Notes: a model not told the origin generated them from the sequence alone. A stretch of 64,000 nt of DNA from Capronia americana (GCA_016110215.1 JADWQD010000018.1:558001-622000), one strand, 5' to 3'; numbered from the stretch's first letter, positions 45,042 to 55,777 are shown. Made by a program: numbers and translations.

Positions 45042-46052
45042 GAATCTGTACACCCGAGGATCTTCGTCATTCGCCGGATAGCAGGCCATCTGAGACGTGA
45101 CGGCAAGAAATGGACTTTTCTGTACATATGTGACCCATTCGATGGTTTCAATGAAGCCAAGTATGTGTCAGATGTCCCTGGCACTTCACTGAGCGACATA
45201 ACAGAGTGGATGGCCTATGGCATACATGAAGGGATGAATGACACATGCAAATAATATCTGTCGCGATGGATTTGGGCTCCTCGTGAAGATATTGAGAGAT
45301 ATTAAATCCAGCTGGAAGCTCTTACTCACTGAGCTGGAAACATTTCTTGAAGACATGAACGAGATTTTGGATGACAACGAGATTATTGCCGCGGCCGGAT
45401 TTTTGCATCGACAATATTTGCTCAGCATCGACTATTTCCAACGCCAGCTGTTCTATCATGAGCGCTACGTCACATATTTAACAGGCCAAGTGACGAGCAA
45501 GGAATCGACCATTACTCCGGGCGTGTTCCGGCCTGATTTCCAGCAAGAGCACGATGCGCTCAAGGTCGTGGGTTTGCGTCTGAATGCACTTCGTCAGCGA
45601 ACAACTGCTGTGCTTGACATGGTTCTAAGTCTGAACACCATCAAACAGACTATGTTGCAGAGTCAAGACGCGAAGATTGCGATCGGTCAAGGCGAAAGCG
45701 TCCGGAAGCTGACTTTGGTCACCATGGCATTTCTGCCGCCTTCATTTGTGGCATCAGTGTTCGGCATGAACACGAAACAGACACAGAGCTCCCAGATCTG
45801 GGTTTTTGTGGTTGTGACGGTTGCGTTTTCTTGGTCAGCATGTGTGCGGTCCTTCTCAGGATTGCCCAGCACTCGACTCGAAAGGCAGAGGCGAAGTTCG
45901 AGGGCACAGGCTCAGAGAAAGAAGGCTTCATTGGACCGCGTTGGATTTCATCCACACGGGCTGCCAAGTGGAGGCTCACCTTCAGATCCAAATCAACGCA
46001 GTATGACACAGAGCTCGGCATACCTTTGCCGGGCAACAAAAAGGCTGTTTGA
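45042..46052 (+). pseudogene. CorA-like divalent-cation transporter, apparently disrupted
   Basis: A frame at 45042-45254 (IFVIRRIAGHLRRDGKKWTF ... WMAYGIHEGMND) stops at TAA. Similarity then continues in another frame from 45238 (ILRDIKSSWKLLLTELETF and a long helix with HALKVVGLRLNALRQ-type heptads), up to MAFLPPSFVASVFGMN. The FGMN is the CorA signature at the end of pore helix 1. Soon after, within SSQIWVFVVVTVAF, the hydrophobic second helix seems to change frame: the neighbouring frame gives LVSMCAVLLRIAQHSTRK and runs to a stop at 46052. Reading straight on gives a basic, low-complexity tail without helix 2. One missing T in a TTTT run would explain it. CorA-like fungal proteins sit in membranes and move magnesium or related ions. 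The 5' end is unresolved, so this could also be a mis-modelled gene. Confidence 0.5.
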
Positions 46053-46633
46053 CGAATTCAGATCGCAAAGGTAATTGAAACCATTCAATTCTAAAGATGC
46101 CGTCGAAAAGAAGGCACGCTCTGGAGAATCGGTCGCGACCGTTAAGTGAACGTGTCAGCCTTATGCCACAGAGCAAGAGATCTAAGCCAACTAAAGTTGA
46201 AAGACATAAGCCTCAACCCAGATTCCATCACAATCAAGCCTCTGGGAGATGCGAAGAAAGAAATCCACGAGGGATAACCCATGTAATTTTCCTACTCGTC
46301 GAGGTTGTCGTCCGCTTCAGGTTTCTTGCAGCCTTGAGGAATTTCCTGACCGGTCAGTATTATCCGGCCAATCACACATTGACACACTTCTCGACGACCT
46401 AGGGGCTGCATGCCATTTCATCGCATTCGCAGCATTGCTGCAATCCTGCCTAATATGTCCCTCAGCTCCTGCAAAAAGTGTGCCTAGATGATGGCTTTGT
46501 CAGCGAAGGTGCTCTTGCCCCATGTCTTAGGGGGCTACTTTGAAGGGTAGTTAAGGGGAGATTGAAGAAAATTGCTCCTTGATATTCACCTCTGTTCTGC
46601 AATTTGACCTAAGTGCAGTATCTTGAAGTGAAG
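46053..46633. other. intergenic, no gene seen
   Basis: Short frames only. Ends with the leader of the ankyrin/vWA gene. Confidence 0.5.
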
Positions 46634-48487
46634 ATGACTATTTTTGACGACGCTCGCAGCGGCATCCTCATCGGCGCGAGGCTGGAAAACTGGCTTCGCC
46701 TCAACCCTAACGTCCTCAACTCCCAGGATGACAGCACCGGTTGGACACTTCTTGCAACCGCAGTGGTGTCTGGGTTCCCAAACCAAGTCGAGCAGCTCCT
46801 CAAGAAAGGCGCAATGGCAACTTTCCGCTGCAAACTGGGCGAGACGCCGCTCCTTCTTGCGGCTTGGAAGACATCAATGGAGCGTCCACTGATCGTGCAA
46901 AAGCTCCTTTCTTACGTTCCCAAGGCATCCATCGACGATACGTGCGATATCGCGGAGAACAACACGCCGTTGATGTGCGCGATTGAGAAGTTGGATGTGG
47001 ATTCTGTGCGACTGCTGGCGAGGGCTGGCGCAAGATTGCACGTCAAGAATGATGATGGTTTCAATGCAGTTGATGTTGCGACAAATACCGGCAAGTACTC
47101 GGTGCGCAACGCGCTGGAGCCGGAGAAGGAGCAGTCCAAACTCGCACGCCTTGCGTCAAACGTTATATCAGTTGTTCGTCATGTTGTGTCGTGGGTTGAC
47201 AACAAGTTCAAGGGCTTCATGAGCAAGGTGTTTAAGTTCAAGGGGGAGCGCCACAAAAGCGCCGAAAAGGTACCTGATTATCCTACCCATGGACATTCAA
47301 ATTAGCATAACATGCGACATCCTGTTGACAGTGAACTTGATCTCAGACATTAAAGGCGATGAAGCCCGGCCCGGAGGAGCCCACGCCCCAGGAATTTATC
47401 AAGTACGTCGACACCTACGTCAAGGAGAAGCCTGTACTGGAGGCATTTTTCAAAGACAACAAGGAGTTCATCCAAGACATAGCGAAAAAGGCGGTGGACC
47501 TTGCCAACGACCCCGCTACAGACCTGGGTAGTCCGGAAGTCCTCCCAAAGACCATCCAAGTGACTATGCACCAGCAGGTCATCTACTGCGGTGAGGAAGC
47601 TGCAACTTTCCATTTCATTACACCTTTATACGTGTCGTGTGTCACTAACGACAGAATCAGACGACAGCAGCTCCATGGGTAACCGAAAAGGCACGGCTGA
47701 AAATCGCTGGGAAAACCAAAAAAGCCTTGCCTTGCGCATCGCGCGGGATACGACCCTAATCCTCCCCGAGGGTGAAGGCGTTGCCCTCCGCTTCATCAAC
47801 CAGACAACCTACGATTCTGCGTCGCTGAACCTCGAGGGCATCGGAAAAATCTTCGGTTCAGTCAGGCCGAACGGCGAAACAGCCATCGGCACGACCCTGC
47901 GAGACCGCATCCTCAGGCCGCTGGTATATGAACCGCTCGCAGCGGGCAGACTGAAGAGGCCGCTGCTTGTCTCCATCCTCACTGATGGAGCACCGTCGAA
48001 CGAGGACACGGGCATGCTGGCGAGCGTGATTGTTGATTGCGGAAACGAGTTGAGGAGAAAAGGTTATCCCAAGGATTGTGAGTTTTAACCCTCCTTGTAG
48101 TTCAGAAGGAAAGTATTGTGTATGTTCGATTCGCTAAGTATCGGTTTACAGGCGTGAAGTTCTTAATCGGTCAGATCGGGTCATCCAACGAGGCCGTCGA
48201 CTTTCTGAACACGCTCAAGAAAACGCGCGAAAATCCAGAGATTGCCAAAGTGTTGCACATCTATGCGGGTATGTCGCATTCCTGTGTTTAAATGTCGTGA
48301 GCCGGCAAGTACTTACAATCGCAAAGGCAGGCTTGATGACGCTTTCAAATCGTTCCGTGACGAGCGGGCGTTGGACCGATGGGTGAGAGTCCTATGTTTT
48401 TGCCATTCACGGTGATTTTGTGGGTTGCTGACTTTCTTCCAGCTGATTGAGACACTATTCAAGCCTCTGGCAGCTACTGCTACCTAG
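46634..48487 (+). CDS. ankyrin-repeat / von Willebrand factor A fusion protein
   Basis: Six exons: 46634-47269, 47347-47590, 47661-48077, 48152-48268, 48327-48382, 48443-48487. Introns are 58-77 nt and all phases close to give 504 residues. Residues 1-190 hold ankyrin-type repeats: TGWTLLATAVVSGFPNQVEQLLKKGA, GETPLLLAAW, NNTPLMCAIEKLDVDSVRLLARAGA. A basic helical linker and a second segment (PTPQEFIKYVDTYVKEKPVLEAFF) follow. The vWA domain begins at VIYCDDSSSM, a DxSxS MIDAS motif completed by splicing at 47590/47661. It continues with GSVRPNGETAIGTTL and the TDG of SILTDGAPSNEDT. It ends LDRWLIETLFKPLAATAT after two tiny exons. vWA domains bind metal-dependent ligands and ankyrin repeats bind proteins, so a scaffold role is likely. 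The GTG at 46613 is not needed; ATG 46634 was chosen. Confidence 0.85.
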
Positions 48488-48618
48488 GTAACGAGGAGAA
48501 ATACCTATAGTTATACGGTTTTGTAGTATATTAAACTTCGCCTACGCTCTTTACCTATACTACTTGGACACCCTTCGTATAAACCTCCCGAATACTCAAT
48601 ATATAATTTAGGGACCTA

Positions 48619-50262
48619 TTAAGAATCTGCATCATCCGGCCCCAACGATTCCTGCAATTCGTCAAAATCCTCATCTAGGTCGTCCGTCGTATAATACGAC
48701 GCTTGATTTGCGTCCCACTGCTCACTCGCTAATTTGTCCGTCCGATCTTCATCCTCGTCACCTTGATCATCCTCCTCAGGATCCCCAGGCCTCCTGACCC
48801 CCTGAACCCACTTGAAAAACCCCTCTGGATCCCACTGCTGCTTCACGTTTCTCAACTCCTCCTTATTGCCCCCGAAATACGCCTTCTCATGAAACTTTGT
48901 TGGAAAATCGCCATCCGGGAAATTCACGAATGCAGCTTCACCGTTGAGTGACAGCGGGCGGAGCTTCTTCTTCACACTGGCCAGAAAACGGCGCATGTCT
49001 CGCTCCATCCATTTATCGACCCATTCCACGGTCACGTAGGCGTGGAACACGGCCTCGCGCCAGAAGAAAGCCGTGTCGGTGGGTTGGCGCTGCGAGGCTT
49101 TCCCACCAGAGTGGATCCAGGTGACGAGAAAGTTGACCTGTTCGCCCTTGAAGGACTCGCGAAAGGTGGACATAAGCTCGCGGATGGTGGCGGTGATGGT
49201 TGGAAAGGGGGAGGATTTGGTGAAGATAAAGGAGCTGTATAGTTCGTAGGTTTTGTTGGAAGGGTACGCGCGCTCGGTCTCTTCGAGCCACTGCGCCACG
49301 AGCGTTTCGTAGAGAAAACGCGTGGATTTCTCGGGTAGCACGCGGCGTTTCAGTTGGGTTTGGAGGTCAGCGTGGGCGATGTGTTTGGTGATCAGTTCGT
49401 CGTATTTGCTCTTGGTGCCGTCGAAGGAGACGATGAAGCGCACGCCGCCTTCGTTGGAGGAGTCGCGCAGGTCGCAGATCCAGGTCGTGTCGATGGTGAT
49501 TTCGTCGGGCCAGGGGGTGGCGTAGAAGGCGTTCATGGTGGCCACGACTTCGTTGTCGGTGAAGCCGGACTTGGGGAACCATTGATACCTTCCGGCAACC
49601 ACCGTGCCATGTCGGTTACGGAGTTTCTGGACGTGCAGCTTCATCTGAACGACCACGCCAAAGTTGCCGCCCCCAGCGCCGCGGAGGGCCCAGAAGAGAC
49701 GGCCCTTGTCAGAGTTGGGCGGGTCGGATTCATTGACGGTGATGAGGGAGCCGTTGGCCGTGACCAAGGTAGCTTCGGCGAGGGTGTCGGCGCCCATACC
49801 GAAGCTACGCGTGAAGGGGCCAAGGCCTGCACCGAGCATGAAGCCGCTGACGCCGACAGTAGGACAGCGACCGCCATTGATGATATAGCGGTCGTGGCGG
49901 CCGGCAATCAATGTCTCGTAGACGTCGCCCCACTGGCAGCCGGCATCCATGGTGACCGTCATATTCTGCATGTCAAGCTTGACGTTCTTCATGCTACGCA
50001 GATCGAGGGAAATGCCGCTCAAGGCGGTTGAGTGGCCGGCGTAGGAGTGGCCATTGCACTTGATAGTGACCTTGAGCGATTTAGCCTTTGCCTCTCTGAT
50101 GACAGTCTGGACTTGAGCGGCGTTTCTGGGCCTGACCACACAGTCGGGGCGGGAGAAGCGGAAGAGGAGATTGGAGGTTGCGATGGCCTTTCTGTACTCA
50201 GCCTGACCGGGCACCAGGACGGAGATGTTCTGGGATGTGAAGGCTTGGATGGCCTGCTCCAT
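48619..50262 (-). CDS. FAD-linked oxidase, berberine-bridge (BBE) type
   Basis: Single exon, 547 residues. PCMH-type FAD domain: PDCVVRPRNAAQVQTVIREA, then CNGHSYAGHS with His72 and NGGRCPTVGVSGFMLGAGLG with Cys133. His and Cys at these places attach FAD through two covalent bonds in this family. FWALRGAGGGNFGVV follows. The BBE C-terminal motif is AYFGGNKEELRNVKQQWDPEGFF. It is followed by an acidic, disordered tail (PEEDDQGDEDEDRTDK) of about 60 residues. Such oxidases use O2 to oxidise alcohols, sugars or alkaloid-like intermediates and release H2O2. Most fungal members are secreted; this one has no signal peptide, so it appears intracellular. It starts 54 codons before the first conserved block, as expected. 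The substrate is unknown. Confidence 0.92.
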   Translation of the reverse strand: MEQAIQAFTSQNISVLVPGQAEYRKAIATSNLLFRFSRPDCVVRPRNAAQVQTVIREAKAKSLKVTIKCNGHSYAGHSTALSGISLDLRSMKNVKLDMQNMTVTMDAGCQWGDVYETLIAGRHDRYIINGGRCPTVGVSGFMLGAGLGPFTRSFGMGADTLAEATLVTANGSLITVNESDPPNSDKGRLFWALRGAGGGNFGVVVQMKLHVQKLRNRHGTVVAGRYQWFPKSGFTDNEVVATMNAFYATPWPDEITIDTTWICDLRDSSNEGGVRFIVSFDGTKSKYDELITKHIAHADLQTQLKRRVLPEKSTRFLYETLVAQWLEETERAYPSNKTYELYSSFIFTKSSPFPTITATIRELMSTFRESFKGEQVNFLVTWIHSGGKASQRQPTDTAFFWREAVFHAYVTVEWVDKWMERDMRRFLASVKKKLRPLSLNGEAAFVNFPDGDFPTKFHEKAYFGGNKEELRNVKQQWDPEGFFKWVQGVRRPGDPEEDDQGDEDEDRTDKLASEQWDANQASYYTTDDLDEDFDELQESLGPDDADS

Positions 50263-50746
50263 TCTGCTGTTTTAGTATGATGCTGTGTGGTCAATACCGT
50301 GTTATCGCGAGGTATCGCAGGATATGAGTATGTAGAGTTAGGAAAGCCCACATTCTTCTGTTCGCGCTGAAGATAGGCCTTCTCTGGGACGTTCTTCGTG
50401 CATCAAGCCCGTATACTCACCACACCTCTCCCTTCTACTCTGGCATATGCGTTTCGACGCAACCGAAACCGGTGACAATTCCGGGAGATGGTTGGTTGTA
50501 AAAGAAAATGAAGGATGCTAACTTATGCAGCTTGCAGAAATGCCACGTAGTCTTGAGTCAAAGGTGTGCCACTTCCAAAACTTGAAGCAGTCCCCCAACA
50601 TTCCAAAGAGAATTGTCGCTTGCCAGATATTACCGTCTCCCCCTTCCTTTCGCCGGTACTAACACTTACCATTTGAACACCTTTGTGTCTATCTTTCTGA
50701 AAGAATTTGTACACAGAACTTCTGAAACTTAACACTAAGCATCATC
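50263..50746. promoter_or_regulatory. divergent intergenic region
   Basis: Carries the upstream regions of the FAD oxidase (minus) and the membrane coiled-coil gene (plus). No site identified. Confidence 0.4.
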
Positions 50747-51719
50747 ATGGCCACAAACACCATCACAGAAGCTAAGCCAACTCTCCGCAAGTTCATCCAA
50801 TTCGACCAGATAACAGACACCATCACCGACCTGGCAGCCGAATACATCAAGCCAGAAAAGCTCACCTCCCTTTGGCAAGAGCACAAGAGTTCGTCACTAC
50901 CCACACATCTCCCTCTGCCACACCCGCACTGATCGATCTCTGTAACCATCTGTAGGCGGAATCATCATCGCCGGTATCTGGCTAACCCTCTACCTCCGCT
51001 CCTGGGTATCCGTCATCCCTCTCCCGATTCCCTCGTTCGCCACACTCCCGCTCGTCCTCCTCATCCTAGTATCGATCACTTTGGCCTCACCGGCTCGCAC
51101 CCTCAAGGGCCTTGCCTTCTACACCTACCATGAGGTATCTTCTTCCATCACCTCCATCACCAACAAGATCCTGCCTACCTGGCTGCCCCGCGCCGTCCCA
51201 ATCGTTTTACTCTTCCCCATTACCCGCGCAGCAACTATTCTTGTCCTGTTAGCAGCATGGGAAGTCATGGGGAGATACCGCAGCGGTGTTGCTCGGGTGA
51301 ATGAGGAGGCGGATCAGGCTGTTCATCGTGCGGCATCAGCTGCTGAGAAAGCGGTCGAGCACGTACGAGAAGCAAGGGGGCTAGAGATGCAAGCTATGCA
51401 GTTGGCTACCACAGTATTGGACAATAATTATGATAATAAGACGTCAAGAACAAACGCAGTGAGTCGGGTGAAGATGGAAGTAGACGGAATAGTGAGAGAG
51501 GTGGAGGCATTAGAGACAAAGGTAGATAAGGCGAGGAAGCTAGCGGAGAATGCGAAGGCAGCTACACAAGAGGGGAGTTTGGAATTAACGGAGGACATGA
51601 TAGTGAATATAGGGAAGTTGGCAGATGTTGTAGTGCAGAGGGAGAAGCAAGTTAGAGAGAAGGTAGAAGCAGTAAGAGCGAGGCTCTGGGGATTGAGTTT
51701 GGGCAAGGTTTCTAGCTAG
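50747..51719 (+). CDS. membrane protein with C-terminal coiled coil, unknown
   Basis: Two exons: 50747-50888 and 50956-51719, with a 67-nt phase-1 intron (donor GTTCGT, acceptor CTGTAG); 301 residues. The N-terminal 48 residues are hydrophilic. Three hydrophobic helices follow: GIIIAGIWLTLYLRSWVSVI, FATLPLVLLILVSITLA, and PIVLLFPITRAATILVLLAAW. The remaining 150 residues are Ala/Glu/Lys/Arg-rich with heptad character (ADQAVHRAASAAEKAVEHV, EVEALETKVDKARKLAENA), so a cytosolic coiled coil is likely. I recognise no family. The donor is not the common GTAAGT type, but removal of this intron is the only way to keep the first helix in frame. Confidence 0.7.
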
Positions 51720-52162
51720 TGACTAGCGACTACAGGGGGTAAGCAGGAACGGGCTGCAACCCCCTCCCTGGTCACAATAAACAAAAGGGAACACTCAGGC
51801 GACGTGTTCCCGGAGAGAGGGGGGGCGGCGGTGGGGCGGCGGCCCGTTCAGGAGGACCCCCTGTAGTAGGTACAAGTAGTTAGGCTAGCTGGATTGCCTG
51901 GGCCCCAAGGATCCTGATGCCTACATGTAACCCGCCGCCGTAGTTCTTCACCAACAAGGTTCTCCATCACGATCAACGACGGCTTCCATGTGGCAAGGAC
52001 TATATTAGGCTCCTCGCGAGCGGGACCATATTCGGTGCCCGGACGCGGAGGTTAATGGTCCAAGGTTCTTCACGGCTGAAAAGGGACGAGCGGCAAAGGT
52101 CCCCCGGAGCCCGGCCATCCATTAAGTCGACTTGGTGACTGCGTTTCGAGTCCGTTCCAGTA
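51720..52162. other. intergenic, no intact gene
   Basis: GC-rich, with G-runs at about 51818-51846. The 5' part of the HET gene that should lie here is not recognisable. Confidence 0.5.
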
Positions 52163-53701
52163 TATATTGATTAAGAACAAAATAAGGAAAAGCTCCATCA
52201 AGTGGCGCAAATGAGATCGACTTATGAATCAGCATCTCAGGTTCTAGTCTGGTTGGGACCTCCTTCAGACAATAATGACGCAGGGTTCGATCTCATGGAG
52301 AAGATCGCGACGCGCCCGTCACACGTGGACAAATCCGGAAAGATTGTGTCTCAACCTATGGAACTTCCTCTTGGTCCACTTGCTGGCATTCTTGAACTTC
52401 TGCGGCGTCCGTGCTGGCATCAAATGTGGATTATCCAAGAGATCTCCGTGGCCTCCAAGGAGCCCATCGTTGGCTGTGGAACCAAATGGCTGCTATGGGG
52501 GATGCTCAGCAACGCATTACGCGAGGTGTATGTGAGGCTCTCAAATGCCGAAGTGAAGAGGAAGCGAGGAGAACATGATCAGCTCCAAGTTTTCTCTGAA
52601 GCGAGATTTCTAACCGATGTGTACACCGATCTATACAAGATGCGGTTACAGATGCAGGGCAAAGTCACTGGTATCCCACGCTCGCTGCCGGACCTATTCA
52701 GCAACAACCCATGGACAAACCTGCTGGAGCTCTTCGCTGAGACTAGGTCCAAGTTTTCAACTGATCCTCGCGATCGTATCTTCGCACTTCTCGGACTCTT
52801 TCGATCTAAACCTAGAGAGGACTCTGAGCTTGACAACTGTCTCACACCGGGCTACACTAAACAACATTGGCGCGTATACCGCGAAGCGACAAAACTTGCG
52901 ATGGAGACGGAACAAACGCTCGAAGTTCTGCAGTAAAAAATCCATCTTAGCTGTTCTGAACTTCCATCTTGGGTCCCAGACTTCAGTAAACATTGGAGCC
53001 AGACTTTTCCTACCCTTGGGCCAGATGCTTGGCACGACTGGTCAGCTTCTGGCAACCTCCGAACGCCGATTGAGGTCAGATTCCGGGTTTCATTGGGCCT
53101 TGAGACGCTTTATGCGAACGATTGTTTCGTCGATTCGATTGAGCGCGTCGTCAACCTCCAGAGGGTCGACACCGCGATCAGAGATGTAATCCAGGAAGTC
53201 CACAGTGCCGTCTTCCATTCAGTGGGTAACATTTCTGACCCAACATTGTCCGGTTCCAGGTATCTCGTAGATGCCATCTGGAGATCGCTGATAGGTAACA
53301 GATCCGCGGAAAACGCGTTGCCCGCAAATAGCGGTTTTCGCGATCTGTATCTCGCCTTGGTCGAACGCTTAACGAAGTCTGTGATCGAACGAAGTGACAG
53401 CGAATTCGACTTTCGGCCCTTCACAGATTCGGTATTACAAGCAGTAAGAATATCTGCTGGGTCCCCTTACCGACGCTTCATAATCTCCAAGAAGGGACTC
53501 CTTGGGCTAGGGCCTCCAGATTGTCAGCATGGTGACTCTATATGCATTCTGTTTGGATATAAGATGCCAGTTATTTTGCGGCCGCTGAGAAAATATCATC
53601 GCCTCCTTGGAAGCGCCTATGTCCACGGCATCATGCATGGGGAAAGCATCCCCTGCTTCGAACTGGGCCAAAAGCTTTTTGAAACCTTCGTTATTCAGTA
53701 A
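52163..53701 (+). pseudogene. HET-domain (heterokaryon incompatibility) gene relic
   Basis: One reading frame over 1.5 kb carries the C-terminal half of a HET domain and the long variable tail. Landmarks: VAQMRSTYESASQVLVWLGP, LRRPCWHQMWIIQEISVA (the conserved WxRxWxxQE segment), DPRDRIFALLGL, then LPSWVPDFSKHW and a tail ending at 53701. Two in-frame stops break it. TAA at 52172-52174 lies just where the family has CINQ before the VAQM segment. TAA at 52934-52936 lies between TLEVLQ and ELPSWVPDF. Both sides stay in the same frame, so these are point changes. The start of the HET domain is missing altogether. Intact HET proteins trigger cell death after fusion of unlike hyphae. No intron that would remove either stop is apparent. 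Confidence 0.8.
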
Positions 53702-54775
53702 ATAGTGGGCAGTTAGATGCATAACTATGCCAATTAGCGTGGCGCTTGTAGAATACAAAAGGATTTGAGCAGGTCAGGATCCCCTAGGAGCACTTTTGCG
53801 AAAAATCACTTGGTGTGTAACCCCAGCAGTCGCTCAGGGGATGTCGCCCAGCCGATCAAAACGCCAGGAAAGACCCTCAGTGGACAGCATAACCGGCCGA
53901 GAGACATGGCATCGGTAGGCGAACTCGATCTGTAACTCCGTTGGATTGGGAAAGCCTGACAGCCTGGGATTGTGTAAAGGACCATCCATACCTCGTGCCT
54001 GGGTGCGGAATTTTGCCGAGTTTTATTTCCTCATTCTTTCTTTCTGTCAAAATTAACTTGGCCATTTTCAAATCTGGTCGATGCTCCAAAGAGAGTCCTT
54101 CTATCAGAAAGGCGTTCCTTTACAGTCGAGGATGCGCATCGGGTAACAGAAAAGGGGGACAAGAATTGTCCATTTGGTCATGTCATGAGACGGAGCTTTG
54201 GGTAGAGGCATGATGATCATGAGCATCGCAGCCGCATGCGACTGAAGGGAATGACATGGCCAAGAACGCAGTCAGCACAGTCGAGTTTGCAGCAACTAAT
54301 TCGTTTCTGAGTTCCTCCTTGGTGTGGAAGATTGGTTGAGTCCTAGATGATACCGTCTAGGGAGGGGGAGGCTACATCGTGGGTCTCTTGACGTTCACGT
54401 AGAAAGGTGAAAGCAGGAATGGGACGAAGCGGCTCCAACACCATCCATCAAGCTGACTTATTTGCTGAATATAATTAAAGTGCTGTCCTTTCCGGACGCC
54501 GATAACATCCCGGCTCGGTCGTCACAACCCCAGCTCAGTCTCTCTGAGCTGTCTATCGCGAGACATTGGGAACAGTTGTCCGAGTGCCAACCACGGCAGT
54601 GGATCACTCCTCTCTCCCCGATACTGCGAATAGACGACCTTCCACCGACTCGACGCACAGTGGTGCCCCTGGCAAACAAGACATTGCTTCGGAATTGACT
54701 CTAGGGTCTGTGGCCCATGCTCACTGCTCCTGATTCTCGAGGACATATCGCATCGGCAGTCACCAAATCTCAGAA
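53702..54775. other. intergenic, no gene seen
   Basis: About 1.1 kb with only short random frames, downstream of both the HET relic and the GT31 gene. Confidence 0.5.
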
Positions 54776-55606
54776 TCAATGTGAGAGTGCTTGCATTTTC
54801 TGGGCCACTTGCATGAAAACATTGTTGTCCTTCAGTTGGTGCGGGTTGAGAGAACCTTGCGTGATGCTGTGACTGCCACTGATTTTGTCCGGATTGTTGG
54901 GATCATAGTCAAAGGCCACCGAGTTATCCATCTCAATAAACTCAAACTCCACTTTGGTGTCATACAGAAGTCGACCGACCAGGAGATCTGCATAGTCATC
55001 TCGCGTAGGGTCGGTGGCATACGCTTGGGCAAGAGCCTCCACCAAGGACCAAGACAGCGTATAGAACTGACCGCCGGGATAGGGGAACTCGGGGTTCCAC
55101 CACATCAGCTTACGTGCGATCATGATGTTCCCGACCTTCTCCTCGCGCTGGAGCGGCTCCAAGAAGTGATTGTAGAAGCCGGTGGCGTCGAGATAAGAGT
55201 CGTCGTCCAGTTTGGACACAAACTTGAACGACATTCCAGACTGCACCAGCCACTGGAAGAAATCGATCTCCTTACTCTTCATCCCAAGCTCTTTGCTGTC
55301 GGTGAGATGCGATAGCATTATGAGGTCGCCGTATGTCGCGTTCTCAGCCTCGATGATAGGCATCAATTCCTCTCCTGCTGACGCGAGGATAAAACGCATC
55401 GTTGCAGGCGGCCCTTTGTAGACTTTCTGCCAGGTATTCCGGATCATGTTGCGCCGCAGCTGGCCAAGCGCGGGCGAGATTGTCGCAATGAGCCAATCGT
55501 TCGGTTCGGATTGATCGTTGTGATTGATCCATAGGGCGGCCAAAGTCATGGTGAGCACGATAGCGATAAAGGGATATCGCGTGACTGCCATCGCCGTTGC
55601 CCACAT
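54776..55606 (-). CDS. GT31-family glycosyltransferase (beta-1,3-galactosyltransferase-like)
   Basis: Type II membrane protein of 276 residues from the Met at 55606 (MWATAMAV). A signal anchor (YPFIAIVLTMTLAALW) is followed by a short stem. GT31 catalytic motifs follow: LRRNMIRNTWQK, SFKFVSKLDDDSYLD (DxD metal and UDP-sugar site), FPYPGGQFYTLSWSLVEAL (YPxYxxGxGY-like) and DDYADLLVGRLLY (the EDVxxG-like motif). It should act in the Golgi, transferring galactose or a related sugar from a UDP-sugar to glycans. The open frame extends upstream to 55777, but that extension is encoded by a duplicated 60-bp repeat and looks non-native; whether it is translated is open. No introns. Shorter than animal relatives, as usual in fungi. 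Confidence 0.85.
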   Translation of the reverse strand: MWATAMAVTRYPFIAIVLTMTLAALWINHNDQSEPNDWLIATISPALGQLRRNMIRNTWQKVYKGPPATMRFILASAGEELMPIIEAENATYGDLIMLSHLTDSKELGMKSKEIDFFQWLVQSGMSFKFVSKLDDDSYLDATGFYNHFLEPLQREEKVGNIMIARKLMWWNPEFPYPGGQFYTLSWSLVEALAQAYATDPTRDDYADLLVGRLLYDTKVEFEFIEMDNSVAFDYDPNNPDKISGSHSITQGSLNPHQLKDNNVFMQVAQKMQALSH

Positions 55607-55616
55607 GACTTCGATG

Positions 55617-55736
55617 GAGGAAATACAACAGAGTAAGACACGATGCCCGAGGAACACATTGGATACAATGATCAGGAGGAAATACAACAGAGTAAGACAC
55701 GATACCTTAGGAACACATTGGATAAAATGATCAGGA
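55617..55736. repeat. tandem duplication, 60-bp unit, two copies
   Basis: Copies begin at 55617 and 55677 with GGAGGAAATACAACAGAGTA and differ at only a few positions (TGCCCGAG versus TACCTTAG, GATACAAT versus GATAAAAT). Confidence 0.85.
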
Positions 55737-55777
55737 CGGGGGATTAAATCCGGTTGCAGACAACCATGAAGGGGCAC

